A DNA stretch of 64,000 bases from Cypionkella sinensis (GTDB lineage Bacteria > Pseudomonadota > Alphaproteobacteria > Rhodobacterales > Rhodobacteraceae), in assembly GCF_042646385.1 (NCBI RefSeq), contig NZ_JBHRTO010000001.1, positions 2,418,001 through 2,482,000 on the forward strand, in the 5' to 3' direction. A program made the translations under genes and the position numbers. Of this stretch, positions 1-7,925 are shown piece by piece (the stretch's first letter is position 1; every line of letters begins with the position of its first letter). The notes beneath the pieces were generated by a model. It ran no database searches. It had not been told where the DNA came from and saw only the letters and a list, made by a program, of their open reading frames with translations.

Positions 1-1
1 A

Positions 2-934
2 GGCGTAGAGCTCTATGAACCCGGAGCGCTTACACTGGTGGCGCGCGCGGGCACTGCGCTGGCCGAGATCGAGGCGCTGTTGGCATCAGAGCGGCAACGG
101 CTGGCATTCGAGGTGCCAGACTTGCGCGCGGTTCTGGGCCGCACGGGCGCGTCCACCATTGGCGGCGTGGTCGCGGCCAATGCCTCTGGTCCGCGCCGAG
201 TGCAGGTGGGCGCTTGCCGCGATGCGCTGCTGGGTGTGCGCTTTGTCGATGGCCGCGGTGATGTGATCAAGAACGGCGGGCGGGTGATGAAGAATGTCAC
301 CGGCTATGATCTGGTCAAACTGCTGGCCGGATCGCAGGGCGCTTTGGGTGTGCTGAGCGAAGTGTCGTTCAAGGTGCAGGCGGTGCCCGAGGCCGAAGTG
401 ACGCTGGTGGCCGAGCGCAGCTTGCCGCAGGGTCTGGCCGATCTGCGCGCCGCGCTTGGCTCGCCCTATGACATCTCTGGTGCCGCTTGGGTCGCAGGCC
501 GCGCGATGATCCGGGTTGAGGGTATGGCCGGATCGGTCGCCTATCGCGCGGGCAAATTGCGCGACCTGCTCGGGTTTGAAGCCGCCCTTGCCGATTGGAC
601 TGCGGTGCGCGATGTGGCGGCCTTTGCGGGCCGCCCCGGCGCGGTCTGGCGGCTGTCGGTGAAGCCCACCGCGGCGGCTGATCTGGTGCAAGCGCTTGAT
701 CTGGAAGCGGTTTGCGATTGGGGCGGCGGGCTGATCTGGCTGCTTGAACCCACGGGTCAGGCCGACGTGCGCACGGCGGTCGCAGGCGTGGGCCATGCCA
801 CGCTGATCCGCCCCTTACCGGGCATGACCGCCACCGCCTTTCCGCCAGAACCGCCCGCCGTGGCCGCCCTGACCGCAGGCCTGCGCGCGCAATTCGACCC
901 ACGCGGCATTTTCAATCCGGGGATGATGGCCTGA
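2..934 (+). CDS. glcE: Glycolate oxidase FAD-binding subunit GlcE, 5'-truncated by the window edge
   Basis: The reading frame is open from base 2, so the N-terminus lies outside the window. The visible part has PCMH-type FAD-binding features: a GGVVAANASGPRR stretch and an NVTGYDLVKLLAGSQGALG stretch, both typical of GlcE/GlcD-like flavoproteins. GlcE acts with GlcD and GlcF to oxidise glycolate to glyoxylate at the cytoplasmic membrane. The stop codon overlaps the ATG of glcF by one base (TGATG), which indicates translational coupling, and glcD would be expected just upstream. The family call rests on motifs plus the adjacent glcF and is firm. Confidence 0.93.
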   Translation, partial: GVELYEPGALTLVARAGTALAEIEALLASERQRLAFEVPDLRAVLGRTGASTIGGVVAANASGPRRVQVGACRDALLGVRFVDGRGDVIKNGGRVMKNVTGYDLVKLLAGSQGALGVLSEVSFKVQAVPEAEVTLVAERSLPQGLADLRAALGSPYDISGAAWVAGRAMIRVEGMAGSVAYRAGKLRDLLGFEAALADWTAVRDVAAFAGRPGAVWRLSVKPTAAADLVQALDLEAVCDWGGGLIWLLEPTGQADVRTAVAGVGHATLIRPLPGMTATAFPPEPPAVAALTAGLRAQFDPRGIFNPGMMA

Positions 935-2205
935 TGCAGACGCATTTCACCGACACGCAACTGCAAGACCCCAAGCTGGCCGAGGCCAACACGATTCTGC
1001 GATCCTGCGTGCATTGCGGCTTTTGCACCGCCACCTGCCCGACCTATCAGGTGCTGGGCGATGAGTTGGACAGCCCGCGTGGGCGGATTTACCTGATCAA
1101 GGAAATGCTGGAAACCGGCCGCCCCGCCGATGCCCGCACGGTCAAGCATCTGGATCGCTGCCTGTCTTGCCTGGCCTGCACCACCACCTGCCCGTCGGGC
1201 GTCGATTACATGCATCTGATCGACCAGGCCCGCGCCTATGTCGAGGCCACCTACAAGCGCCCGCTGTCCGACGGTGCCCTGCGCTGGCTGCTGGCAAAGG
1301 TTATCCCACATCCCACCCGCTTTCGTCTGGCGCTGTTCGGCGCAAAACTCGCCCGCCCCTTCGCGCGCCTGATCCCTGATGCCCGCCTGCGCGCCATGCT
1401 GGCGATGGCCCCGAAAACCATCCCCCCGGTCAGCCGCAACGATGATCCGCAAAGCTTCGCGCCGACCGCGCCCAAACGGATGCGGGTGGCCCTGATGACC
1501 GGATGCGCGCAAAAGGCGCTGAACACCGATATCAACGACGCCACCATCCGCCTGCTCCGCCGCCTTGGCTGCGAAGTGGTGGTGCCGCGCGGCATGGGCT
1601 GCTGCGGTGCGCTGACGCATCACATGGGGCGCGAGGCCGAAAGCCATGCCGCAGCCCGCGCCAATATCGCAGCTTTCATCGCCGAAAAGCGCGCCGGGGG
1701 CTTGGATGCCATCGTGATCAACACCAGCGGCTGCGGCACCACAGTGAAGGATTACGGCCACATGCTCGGCACGCCCGAAGCTGCGGAAATCGCAGGCTTG
1801 GCTTTGGATATTTCCGAACTCTTGCAACGCCTTACCCTACCCGAAGGCGCGCCTAAAGGCCTGACCGTGGCCTACCACGCCGCTTGCAGCCTGCAACACG
1901 GGCAGCAGATCAAGACCGCCCCGAAAGACCTGCTGAAACGTGCGGGCTTCACCGTGGTGGAACCCGCCGACAGCCATCTCTGCTGCGGATCGGCGGGCAC
2001 TTACAACCTGTTGCAACCTGCGATTTCGGCCGAGTTGCGCGCCCGCAAAGCCCAGACCCTCGAGGCCAAGCGCCCGGACATCATCGCCGCCGGAAACATC
2101 GGCTGCATGATGCAGATCGGTGGCGCCACGCAGATTCCCATTGTCCACACTGTCGAGTTGCTGGATTGGGCAACAGGTGGGCCAAAACCGCGCGCGCTTG
2201 CATGA
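934..2205 (+). CDS. glcF: Glycolate oxidase iron-sulfur subunit GlcF
   Basis: The 423-residue protein carries two N-terminal 4Fe-4S ferredoxin motifs, CVHCGFCTATCP (about residues 26-37) and CLSCLACTTTCP (about 77-88). Two C-terminal CCG-type motifs follow (GCCGALTHHMG and CCGSAGTYN), as in GlcF and heterodisulfide reductase-like subunits. It passes electrons from the GlcD/GlcE flavins to the quinone pool. It starts inside the glcE stop codon, so the two are coupled. No terminator is obvious after the stop. A 57-base gap with a clear GGAGGA ribosome binding site leads to the next gene. Confidence 0.95.
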   Translation: MQTHFTDTQLQDPKLAEANTILRSCVHCGFCTATCPTYQVLGDELDSPRGRIYLIKEMLETGRPADARTVKHLDRCLSCLACTTTCPSGVDYMHLIDQARAYVEATYKRPLSDGALRWLLAKVIPHPTRFRLALFGAKLARPFARLIPDARLRAMLAMAPKTIPPVSRNDDPQSFAPTAPKRMRVALMTGCAQKALNTDINDATIRLLRRLGCEVVVPRGMGCCGALTHHMGREAESHAAARANIAAFIAEKRAGGLDAIVINTSGCGTTVKDYGHMLGTPEAAEIAGLALDISELLQRLTLPEGAPKGLTVAYHAACSLQHGQQIKTAPKDLLKRAGFTVVEPADSHLCCGSAGTYNLLQPAISAELRARKAQTLEAKRPDIIAAGNIGCMMQIGGATQIPIVHTVELLDWATGGPKPRALA

Positions 2206-2262
2206 TTTGCCTCACATCTGCCGCAGTTTCTGGCTAGCTGGGCGCACCAGCCCGGAGGATTC

Positions 2263-3063
2263 ATGCGCCCGACCCTGTTTGCCCTGCTTGCCCTTGCCGC
2301 CCTGCCAGCAATGGCACAGGAATCCCCACTGGTCAGCCTGCAAACCGCCAATGATTCAAAGGGTTGGAATGCGGTTGGCCGCATCAATCTGGGCGACCGC
2401 GGCTTTTGCACCGGCACTTTGATCGCCCCCGATCTGGTTCTGACCGCCGCACATTGCCTGTTTGACAAGGAAACCGGCGCGCGGTTTGAAGCCCGCGATC
2501 TGCACTTCCTCGCCGGTCTGCGCAATGGCCGGGCCGAGGCTTACCGCGATGTCGCCCGCGCCGTGGCCCACCCCGATTACGCCTATTCCGGTGCCGACGA
2601 TCTGGATCGCACCGCCTATGACATTGCCCTGCTCGAGCTTGATCAGCCGATCCGCGTGCCCTCGATCCAACCCATCGCCGTCACATCCCCGCCCGCTCTG
2701 GGCGATCAGGTTGGCGTGGTGTCCTACGCCCAAGACCGCGCCGAGGCGCCGTCGCTGCAACAGATCTGCCATGTCATTGATGGCTCGGATAAAGTGCTGG
2801 TGCTGTCTTGCGATGTCGATTTCGGCTCGTCCGGTGCGCCGATCTTCACGATGAAAGATGGCGTGCCGCAAATTGTCTCGGTGGTCTCAGCGAAGGCCGA
2901 AGCCGATGGCAAGAAGGTCTCGCTTGGCACAGCGCTCGAGGCACCGCTGGCCGTGGTGATGGCCGAAATGGCCAAGGAAAACCGCGCGGTTTCGGTCGCA
3001 GGGTCCAAGATCGGAACCCTGTCAGGCGGCAAGGCCAGCGGCGCAAAATTCATCAAACCGTAA
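2263..3063 (+). CDS. Secreted trypsin-like serine protease (S1 family)
   Basis: A 266-residue protein starting at an ATG behind GGAGGATTC. Residues 1-19 form a signal peptide (MRPTLFALLALAALPAMAQ), so the product is exported. The S1 catalytic triad is visible: His64 in TAAHC, Asp120 in DIALLELDQPI and Ser190 in FGSSGAPIF. The serine motif departs from the usual GDSGGP: the Asp before the nucleophile is Ser and the second Gly is Ala. The catalytic serine remains, so activity is plausible with altered oxyanion or S1 geometry. The substrate is unknown. It is not in an evident operon with the heat-shock gene, which has its own promoter. Confidence 0.8.
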   Translation: MRPTLFALLALAALPAMAQESPLVSLQTANDSKGWNAVGRINLGDRGFCTGTLIAPDLVLTAAHCLFDKETGARFEARDLHFLAGLRNGRAEAYRDVARAVAHPDYAYSGADDLDRTAYDIALLELDQPIRVPSIQPIAVTSPPALGDQVGVVSYAQDRAEAPSLQQICHVIDGSDKVLVLSCDVDFGSSGAPIFTMKDGVPQIVSVVSAKAEADGKKVSLGTALEAPLAVVMAEMAKENRAVSVAGSKIGTLSGGKASGAKFIKP

Positions 3064-3079
3064 GATCAAATCGCTGGGT

Positions 3080-3108
3080 CTTGAAAGCCGCCCGCGCATT
3101 TCCCAAAT
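3080..3108 (+). promoter_or_regulatory. Predicted sigma32 (RpoH) promoter of hsp20
   Basis: CTTGAAA at 3080-3086 is followed after 14 bases by TCCCAAAT at 3101-3108. This closely matches the heat-shock consensus CTTGAAA-N13-15-CCCCATNT and lies about 115 bases upstream of a small heat-shock gene. The sequence match is direct; use by RpoH is inferred from the motif and the gene it precedes. Confidence 0.65.
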
Positions 3109-3184
3109 CAGCGTTGTTCCCAAAGTGCCGCAATCGGGCTTGGGGAGCGTTAACCCGCCTTGCCCCTATGGGAAGGCACCCCGC

Positions 3185-3222
3185 GCCGTCGCAGGACGGC
3201 CATCGCTTGAAAGAGGATGAAG
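3185..3222 (+). promoter_or_regulatory. ROSE-like RNA thermometer candidate in the hsp20 5' leader
   Basis: A perfect hairpin GCCGTC-GCAG-GACGGC (3185-3200) is followed by TCGCT at 3203-3207 and the Shine-Dalgarno AGAGGA at 3212-3217. ROSE elements of alphaproteobacterial small heat-shock genes use a U(U/C)GCU motif that pairs with the AGGA of the ribosome binding site across a short loop. Here UCGCU can pair with AGGA (3214-3217) across a six-base loop. The arrangement matches; melting on heating is inferred. Confidence 0.5.
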
Positions 3223-3699
3223 ATGCGTAACTTTGATTTTGCCCCGCTGTACCGCGCCACTGTTGGCTTTGACCGCATGGCCGATCTTGTGGACCGCGCG
3301 CTCAGCGCCGATGTGGCCCAGCCCACCTATCCGCCCTACAATATCGAAAAGACCGCCGAAGATGCCTATCGCATCTCGATCGCCGTCGCAGGCTTCTCGC
3401 CCGACGAGCTTTCGGTCGAAGTGAAAGACGGCGCGCTGCATGTCACCGCCCGCAAAGCCCCGGAAACCGAAGGCCGCGCCTATCTGCATCGTGGTATCGC
3501 CACTCGCGCCTTTGATCGCCGCTTTGCCTTGGCCGATCATGTCCGCGTCACCGGTGCCACCCATGAGCACGGCATGCTGCACATCGACCTGATCCGCGAA
3601 ACCCCCGAGGCGCTGAAGCCCCGCCGCATCGAAATCGGCCGCCGCGCCGATGTCGAAGTTAAAGCGGTTGAGCAGCAGGCCGAGCCTGCCAACGCCTAA
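3223..3699 (+). CDS. Small heat-shock protein, Hsp20/IbpA family
   Basis: A 158-residue protein beginning MRNFDFAPLYRATVGF, the IbpA-like N-terminus, followed by an alpha-crystallin domain (PPYNIEKTAEDAYRIS through GMLHIDLIRETPEA). It is an ATP-independent chaperone that holds aggregating proteins in the cytoplasm. The ATG at 3223 is preferred over the in-frame ATG at 3217, because the AAGAGG ribosome binding site ends at 3216, directly against the earlier ATG but six bases before the later one. A sigma32-like promoter, a thermometer-like leader and a strong terminator make it a self-contained heat-shock unit. Confidence 0.9.
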   Translation: MRNFDFAPLYRATVGFDRMADLVDRALSADVAQPTYPPYNIEKTAEDAYRISIAVAGFSPDELSVEVKDGALHVTARKAPETEGRAYLHRGIATRAFDRRFALADHVRVTGATHEHGMLHIDLIRETPEALKPRRIEIGRRADVEVKAVEQQAEPANA

Positions 3700-3714
3700 A
3701 TCTGGCACAGACCC

Positions 3715-3746
3715 AAAAGGCCCGGCCCCGCGCCGGGCCTTTTGCT
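3715..3746 (+). terminator. Intrinsic terminator after hsp20
   Basis: A perfect 12-bp stem, AAAAGGCCCGGC (3715-3726) with GCCGGGCCTTTT (3732-3743), encloses a five-base loop and is followed by GCTTT. It lies 16 bases after the hsp20 stop. Confidence 0.9.
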
Positions 3747-3801
3747 TTACGCACGTTCCTGCGATACTCGCCTCAGACCGCAACAGCCGGATGAGGCATC
3801 G

Positions 3802-5049
3802 ATGAAAACCCACCTGCCCCCCAAACAGATCAAGGCTGTCGAAACCGCGCACCCAATGCACCCCGCCACCCGCGCGCTGGATGGTGGCCTGCACCCCGAT
3901 CCGATCACTGGCGCGATTGCGCCCAGCATTTCGATGTCGGTCAACAATGTCTTCACCCCCGGCGGCTCGGCGTTTTCCGCCGATGGCGTCGGCGATCTGA
4001 CCGAACTGCCCTATCTTTACGCCCGTTGGACCAACCCAACCGTCCGCGACCTGGAACGCCGCCTCGCCAGCCTCGAATCCGCCGAAGATGCGCTTGCCAC
4101 CGCAACCGGGGTCGCCGCCATCGCCGCGACCTTTCTGGCCCTGCTGAAATCCGGCGATCATCTGATCATTTCCGATGTCTGCTACGCCGGGGCCTATGAA
4201 CTCGCCACCCGCATCCTGCCGGGTTTTGGCATCGAAGTCACGCCGGTGAACCTGTCAAACCTTGAAGCCCTCAAAGCGGCCCTGCGCCCGAACACCAAGC
4301 TGATCCACGCCGAAAGCCCCTGCAACCCCTTGCTTCGGCTGACAGATCTTACTGCGCTGGCCGAAATCGCGAAAGCCGCAGGTGTGCTGACCTCGGTCGA
4401 CAGCACCCTCGCCACCCCGGTGATCACCCAGCCGCTGAGCCATGGCTTTGATCTGGTGATCCACTCGCTGACCAAATTCATGAACGGCCACGGCGATGCC
4501 TTGGGCGGCGCGGTGATTGGCCGCAAAGAGCTGATCTCGCGCATCCGCGCCTCGTCTGGTGTCTATCTGGGTGCGGCTTTGTCGGCGCAAAACGCTTGGC
4601 TGATCCTGCGCGGCATCGACACGCTGTTCCCCCGCCTGCGCACCGCATCCGCCAACGCGCTGCTGCTGGCCCAGCACCTTGAAGCACATGCCAAAGTGCT
4701 GGCCGTCACCTACCCCGGCCTTGCCAGCCACCCGCAACACACCCTTGCCACCCGCCAGATGGCCCTTCCCGGCGGCATGATTACCTTCCAAACCGCCGAT
4801 CCCGAAACCGTCGCGCAAAAGATGGCCGCCCGCTTCCGCGTCTTGCATTACGCGTTTTCCTTGGGCCACCAGCGCAGCATCTGCGTGCATATCGGCACCG
4901 ATGACATCATGGCCTCGACCTACCGCATGACCGGCGAAAGCCTTGCCGATTACAAACGCTTCGCCGGTGAAGGCGTGTTCCGCCTGTCGGTCGGTCTGGA
5001 AGATCCGCGCGATCTGATCGCCGATCTTGACCGCGCGCTGGCCGACTAA
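3802..5049 (+). CDS. PLP-dependent trans-sulfuration family enzyme (cystathionine gamma-synthase / beta-lyase-like)
   Basis: A 415-residue Cys/Met metabolism PLP enzyme. Visible family signatures are the YARWTNPTVRDLERRLASLE cofactor region, an HAESPCNPLLRLTD stretch, the D-S-T-L-A-T-P loop and the Schiff-base lysine in SLTKFMNGHGDALGG. Members act on cystathionine, O-acyl-homoserine or methionine in sulfur amino-acid metabolism, and sequence alone does not fix the substrate. The ATG at 3802 follows GATGAGG; an upstream in-frame start would lie inside the hsp20 terminator. It stands alone between two terminator-like structures. Confidence 0.85.
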   Translation: MKTHLPPKQIKAVETAHPMHPATRALDGGLHPDPITGAIAPSISMSVNNVFTPGGSAFSADGVGDLTELPYLYARWTNPTVRDLERRLASLESAEDALATATGVAAIAATFLALLKSGDHLIISDVCYAGAYELATRILPGFGIEVTPVNLSNLEALKAALRPNTKLIHAESPCNPLLRLTDLTALAEIAKAAGVLTSVDSTLATPVITQPLSHGFDLVIHSLTKFMNGHGDALGGAVIGRKELISRIRASSGVYLGAALSAQNAWLILRGIDTLFPRLRTASANALLLAQHLEAHAKVLAVTYPGLASHPQHTLATRQMALPGGMITFQTADPETVAQKMAARFRVLHYAFSLGHQRSICVHIGTDDIMASTYRMTGESLADYKRFAGEGVFRLSVGLEDPRDLIADLDRALAD

Positions 5050-5058
5050 TCCCAAGCC

Positions 5059-5079
5059 GCTCCGGCCTTGAGCCGGAGC
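5059..5079. terminator. Hairpin between convergent genes
   Basis: GCTCCGGC (5059-5066) and GCCGGAGC (5072-5079) form an 8-bp stem with a five-base loop, just after the PLP enzyme stop. No long T-run follows, so terminator function is uncertain. Confidence 0.4.
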
Positions 5080-5094
5080 CTCATGGCCGCCCAC

Positions 5095-5120
5095 GAGGCC
5101 CCGGATCAAGTCCGGGGCAG
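5095..5120. repeat. Short palindromic intergenic repeat, family A, copy 1
   Basis: GCCCCGGA-TCAAG-TCCGGGGC (5098-5118) with the flank CACGAG. The same element occurs at 14602-14622 and 39763-39783. Each copy sits directly 3' of a gene. Confidence 0.75.
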
Positions 5121-5129
5121 CGTGGCACC

Positions 5130-7139
5130 CTATTGTTGCGACAACGCCTTCGCCGTCCGCATCAGGTTCACCGCCTCGATGCGATAGCCAAACTCATCCG
5201 CCCCGCGCGCGGCCAAGGCCAGATCAATCGCCTGATCCCAGCCCCAATCGCCCAGATATTTCGACCCGGTCAGCAACTGGCCAAACCCGGCAATCGCGGC
5301 GGCAAAGCGGGTTTCATCCGTCACCGGCATCCCCGGCACAATCGGAGTTTCCTGCAAGCTGCTGCCTGCCGCCGACCCCGGCTTGTGCGCGCGCAACCGC
5401 AGATACCCCAACTCGGACGAGCCGCCATTGGCCGCAGCCGTGCCATAGCGCAGCGGATCATTCAGCAGCGCCGCACTTCCCGGTGCTGTCACCTCATAAA
5501 TCGCCGTCACCGCCGTGCCCGCGCCAATATCCCCGGCATCCACCTTGTCGTTGTTGAAATCCTCCCGCGCCAAGGCCCGGGTTTCATAGCCGATCAGCCG
5601 ATATTCCGCGACCTGCGCCGGATTCCATTCCACCTGAATTTTCACATTATCCGCAATCGGATACAGCGCCCCGGTCAATTGATCGACCAACACCTTGCGC
5701 GCCTCGTTGAGCGTATCAATGTAGCTTGCCGTGCCATTGCCGTTCTGCGCCAGCGCCTGCATCGTGGCATCATCCAGATTGCCCCGGCCAAAGCCCAGAA
5801 CCGACAGATACACGCCACCTTCGCGCTTCTTGGCAATGAAATCCTTCAGCGCCTCGGGGTCATCAATCCCCACATTGAAATCGCCATCTGTCGCCAGCAG
5901 AACCCGGCTGATCTCACCATCAGCCTTCATGCCATCCGCCACCTGATAGGCCAGTTCCAACCCCTGCGCCCCCGCCGTCGATCCCCCTGCCGCAAGCTGA
6001 TCCAGCGCCGCCATGATCGTCGCGGTGTCGCTGGCCTTGGTCGGCGGCAGCACCTGCCCCGCCGATCCGGCATAGGCCACAATCGCCACCTGATCCTCTG
6101 GCTTCAACTGCCCCAGCATCAGCCCCAACGATTGCTTCAACAACGGCAGCTTGTTGGCATCCTCCATCGACCCCGAGGTATCGACCAGAAACACCAGGTT
6201 CAGGGCCGGGCGGTTCTCCACCTGCGGCACCGCGCCCTGAATGGCGATGTTCACCAGCCGCGTGTTCGGGTTCCACGGCGTCGGCATCACCGTGATCGTC
6301 GGGCGAAACGCCGCATCGCCTTCCGGTTTCGGATAGGCATAGGGGAAATAGTTGATCATCTCCTCAACCCGGACCGAAGCCGGATCAGGCAAGAACCCCG
6401 CGTTCAAGGATGATCGCACCGTCGCATAAGACGCGGTATCGACATCAATCGAAAACGTCGAAACCGGCGCCTCCGCCGTCACCTTCACCGGGTTGGCATC
6501 AGCATTGGCGAAGGCCTCGGTATTCTCCACCAGTTGCGGCACAGGCTCTGCCGCATAGCCGTCCGCCGCGATCTTTGCCACAACACCACGCGTCGCCATC
6601 GGCGCAGGCGCAGTGTCCGCCATAACCTGCGGCGCGGCCACGGGCGCACTTTCGGCGACAATGCCCGCCTCTGCTGTGACAGCCGCCTCTGCTTCCGGTT
6701 TCGGAGCGTTGGCCGCCATCTTTGCCGCAGGTTTGGCCTCGGTCTGAACCTGAGCCTGTGACAATGGCGCAGGCAAGGCGTCAGGCACAGCGTTTTGCAC
6801 CGGCGCATCGACCTGCGCCACCGGCGGCGTGCTGCGCGCCTCCTGCAACGGCCCCTTGCCCGCCAATGGCAAGATCACCACAAACCCCACCAACAGCGCC
6901 GCCGCCGAAGTCGTCGCCGCCAGCACAGGTTTCATTTTCAATGCGTTCAACATGGCCAATCCCTTTTGCAAGAAACCCGCCCTCTCGGGGCGGTCTCGCA
7001 TAGGACGCACGGCCTCGGTCGATCCTTGGAGGCGGTCGAAATTTTCCATTGCCAACCGCATCGCGGCAGCCTTGGCGTCAGCGTCCGGCGCAGGCGCGGT
7101 GCGTAGAGCGGCCTTCAAGGCGTCAAGCTCGTCCGTCAT
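5130..7139 (-). CDS. VWA-domain membrane protein (YfbK-like) with an anti-sigma-like N-terminus
   Basis: A 669-residue protein. Residues 1-70 are a charged cytoplasmic segment (MTDELDALKAALRT...), residues about 71-93 a single membrane span, then an Ala/Pro-rich linker, a YfbK-type N-terminal domain (FSIDVDTASYATVRSSLNAG) and a von Willebrand A domain. The MIDAS motif DTSGS is intact (LVFLVDTSGSMEDANK), so metal-dependent ligand binding is plausible outside the membrane. The ATG at 7139 is chosen for its GGAGGA ribosome binding site. It lies 49 bases after the ECF sigma factor stop on the same strand. That order and topology suggest the N-terminus restrains the sigma factor, which is an inference. 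Confidence 0.85.
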   Translation of the reverse strand: MTDELDALKAALRTAPAPDADAKAAAMRLAMENFDRLQGSTEAVRPMRDRPERAGFLQKGLAMLNALKMKPVLAATTSAAALLVGFVVILPLAGKGPLQEARSTPPVAQVDAPVQNAVPDALPAPLSQAQVQTEAKPAAKMAANAPKPEAEAAVTAEAGIVAESAPVAAPQVMADTAPAPMATRGVVAKIAADGYAAEPVPQLVENTEAFANADANPVKVTAEAPVSTFSIDVDTASYATVRSSLNAGFLPDPASVRVEEMINYFPYAYPKPEGDAAFRPTITVMPTPWNPNTRLVNIAIQGAVPQVENRPALNLVFLVDTSGSMEDANKLPLLKQSLGLMLGQLKPEDQVAIVAYAGSAGQVLPPTKASDTATIMAALDQLAAGGSTAGAQGLELAYQVADGMKADGEISRVLLATDGDFNVGIDDPEALKDFIAKKREGGVYLSVLGFGRGNLDDATMQALAQNGNGTASYIDTLNEARKVLVDQLTGALYPIADNVKIQVEWNPAQVAEYRLIGYETRALAREDFNNDKVDAGDIGAGTAVTAIYEVTAPGSAALLNDPLRYGTAAANGGSSELGYLRLRAHKPGSAAGSSLQETPIVPGMPVTDETRFAAAIAGFGQLLTGSKYLGDWGWDQAIDLALAARGADEFGYRIEAVNLMRTAKALSQQ

Positions 7140-7188
7140 GTCGCATCCTCCACTGCCCAGGCGGTGCGCGATGCCGCTGATGTTGTGA

Positions 7189-7725
7189 TCACTTCGCATC
7201 CTCCACCGCCATGGCCCGCAGGCGTTTCTTCACTTCCGACATCCGCCACGCCACCGTGCCTTCCGACACGCCCAGCACCAGCCCTGCCTCAGCTTGGGTC
7301 ATCTCCTCGCCCAGCACCAAGGCGACAGTATCGCGCAATTCCACCGATAACCGCGCCATGGCTTGCAGCAGCCAATCCTGCGCCTCGGCCTGAACCTTGA
7401 TCTCATCCTGACGCGCGATTTCCCAATCGCCCCAACCGCTTGCGGCGCGCGCATGGGTCGCCTGCCGCCGCCGCAGATCATGCGCCGCGTTCATCACCAC
7501 GCGGTAAAGCCAAGTGGTAAACCGCGCCTCGCCGCGCCAGTGCCGCAGCTTCACAGGCAAGGCGGCACATATGTCCTGCGCCAGATCCTGCGCCTCGGCC
7601 CTTGCCCCGGTCAAACGATAGGCCAGCCCATAAATCCGGTCATAATGCCGTTCCACCAGCGCCGCAAAAGCGCTGCGATCACCGCCCGCAGCGGCAAAGG
7701 CCAAGGTTTCGTCTGGGGTTTCCAT
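7189..7725 (-). CDS. ECF-type RNA polymerase sigma factor
   Basis: A 178-residue sigma70-family protein with only regions 2 and 4. Region 2 shows ERHYDRIYGLAYRLTG and a core-binding/-10 segment WRGEARFTTWLYRVVMNAA. Region 4 has a helix-turn-helix, EEMTQAEAGLVLGVSEGTVA. ECF factors redirect RNA polymerase to stress or envelope regulons under control of a membrane partner. The ATG at 7725 lies eight bases after AGGG; the ATG at 7731 lies only two bases after it. The VWA membrane protein follows in the same transcript. Upstream are a terminator and a 23-bp repeated palindromic element. Confidence 0.88.
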   Translation of the reverse strand: METPDETLAFAAAGGDRSAFAALVERHYDRIYGLAYRLTGARAEAQDLAQDICAALPVKLRHWRGEARFTTWLYRVVMNAAHDLRRRQATHARAASGWGDWEIARQDEIKVQAEAQDWLLQAMARLSVELRDTVALVLGEEMTQAEAGLVLGVSEGTVAWRMSEVKKRLRAMAVEDAK

Positions 7726-7783
7726 CAGCATGACCCTAATCAGACGCAGGCCAACCCGCAATCCTTGGGCCGGACCAAAATAA

Positions 7784-7812
7784 AAACGCGCCCGGTTCAA
7801 TCGGGCGCGTTT
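7784..7812 (-). terminator. Strong intrinsic terminator upstream of the sigma gene
   Basis: AAACGCGCCCG (7784-7794) pairs perfectly with CGGGCGCGTTT (7802-7812) around a seven-base loop. Read on the minus strand it is followed by a TTTTTATTTT run. It would end the transcript of the gene at 7926-8438 or of a short RNA starting near 7870. Confidence 0.85.
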
Positions 7813-7874
7813 TACAGATTTCAGACCATCCACCACAATATATGGTAGAAAATGGGCACAACTTTGCCTTTTCA

Positions 7875-7897
7875 CACAAGTCATTCCCAGATGGGAA
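7875..7897 (-). repeat. 23-bp palindrome-containing element, copy 1
   Basis: It contains the inverted repeat TTCCCA-GA-TGGGAA (7884-7897) plus a conserved flank. Read on the minus strand, the full 23 bases are identical to 41942-41964 on the plus strand. It lies 150 bases upstream of the ECF sigma start and points toward it. Confidence 0.8.
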
Positions 7898-7925
7898 GAC
7901 CTTTACGCGCCAAGGCCCCTGCGGA

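Noticed and set aside
3742..3801. Upstream start for the PLP enzyme
   Set aside because: That start lies within the hsp20 terminator stem; the ATG at 3802 has a ribosome binding site.
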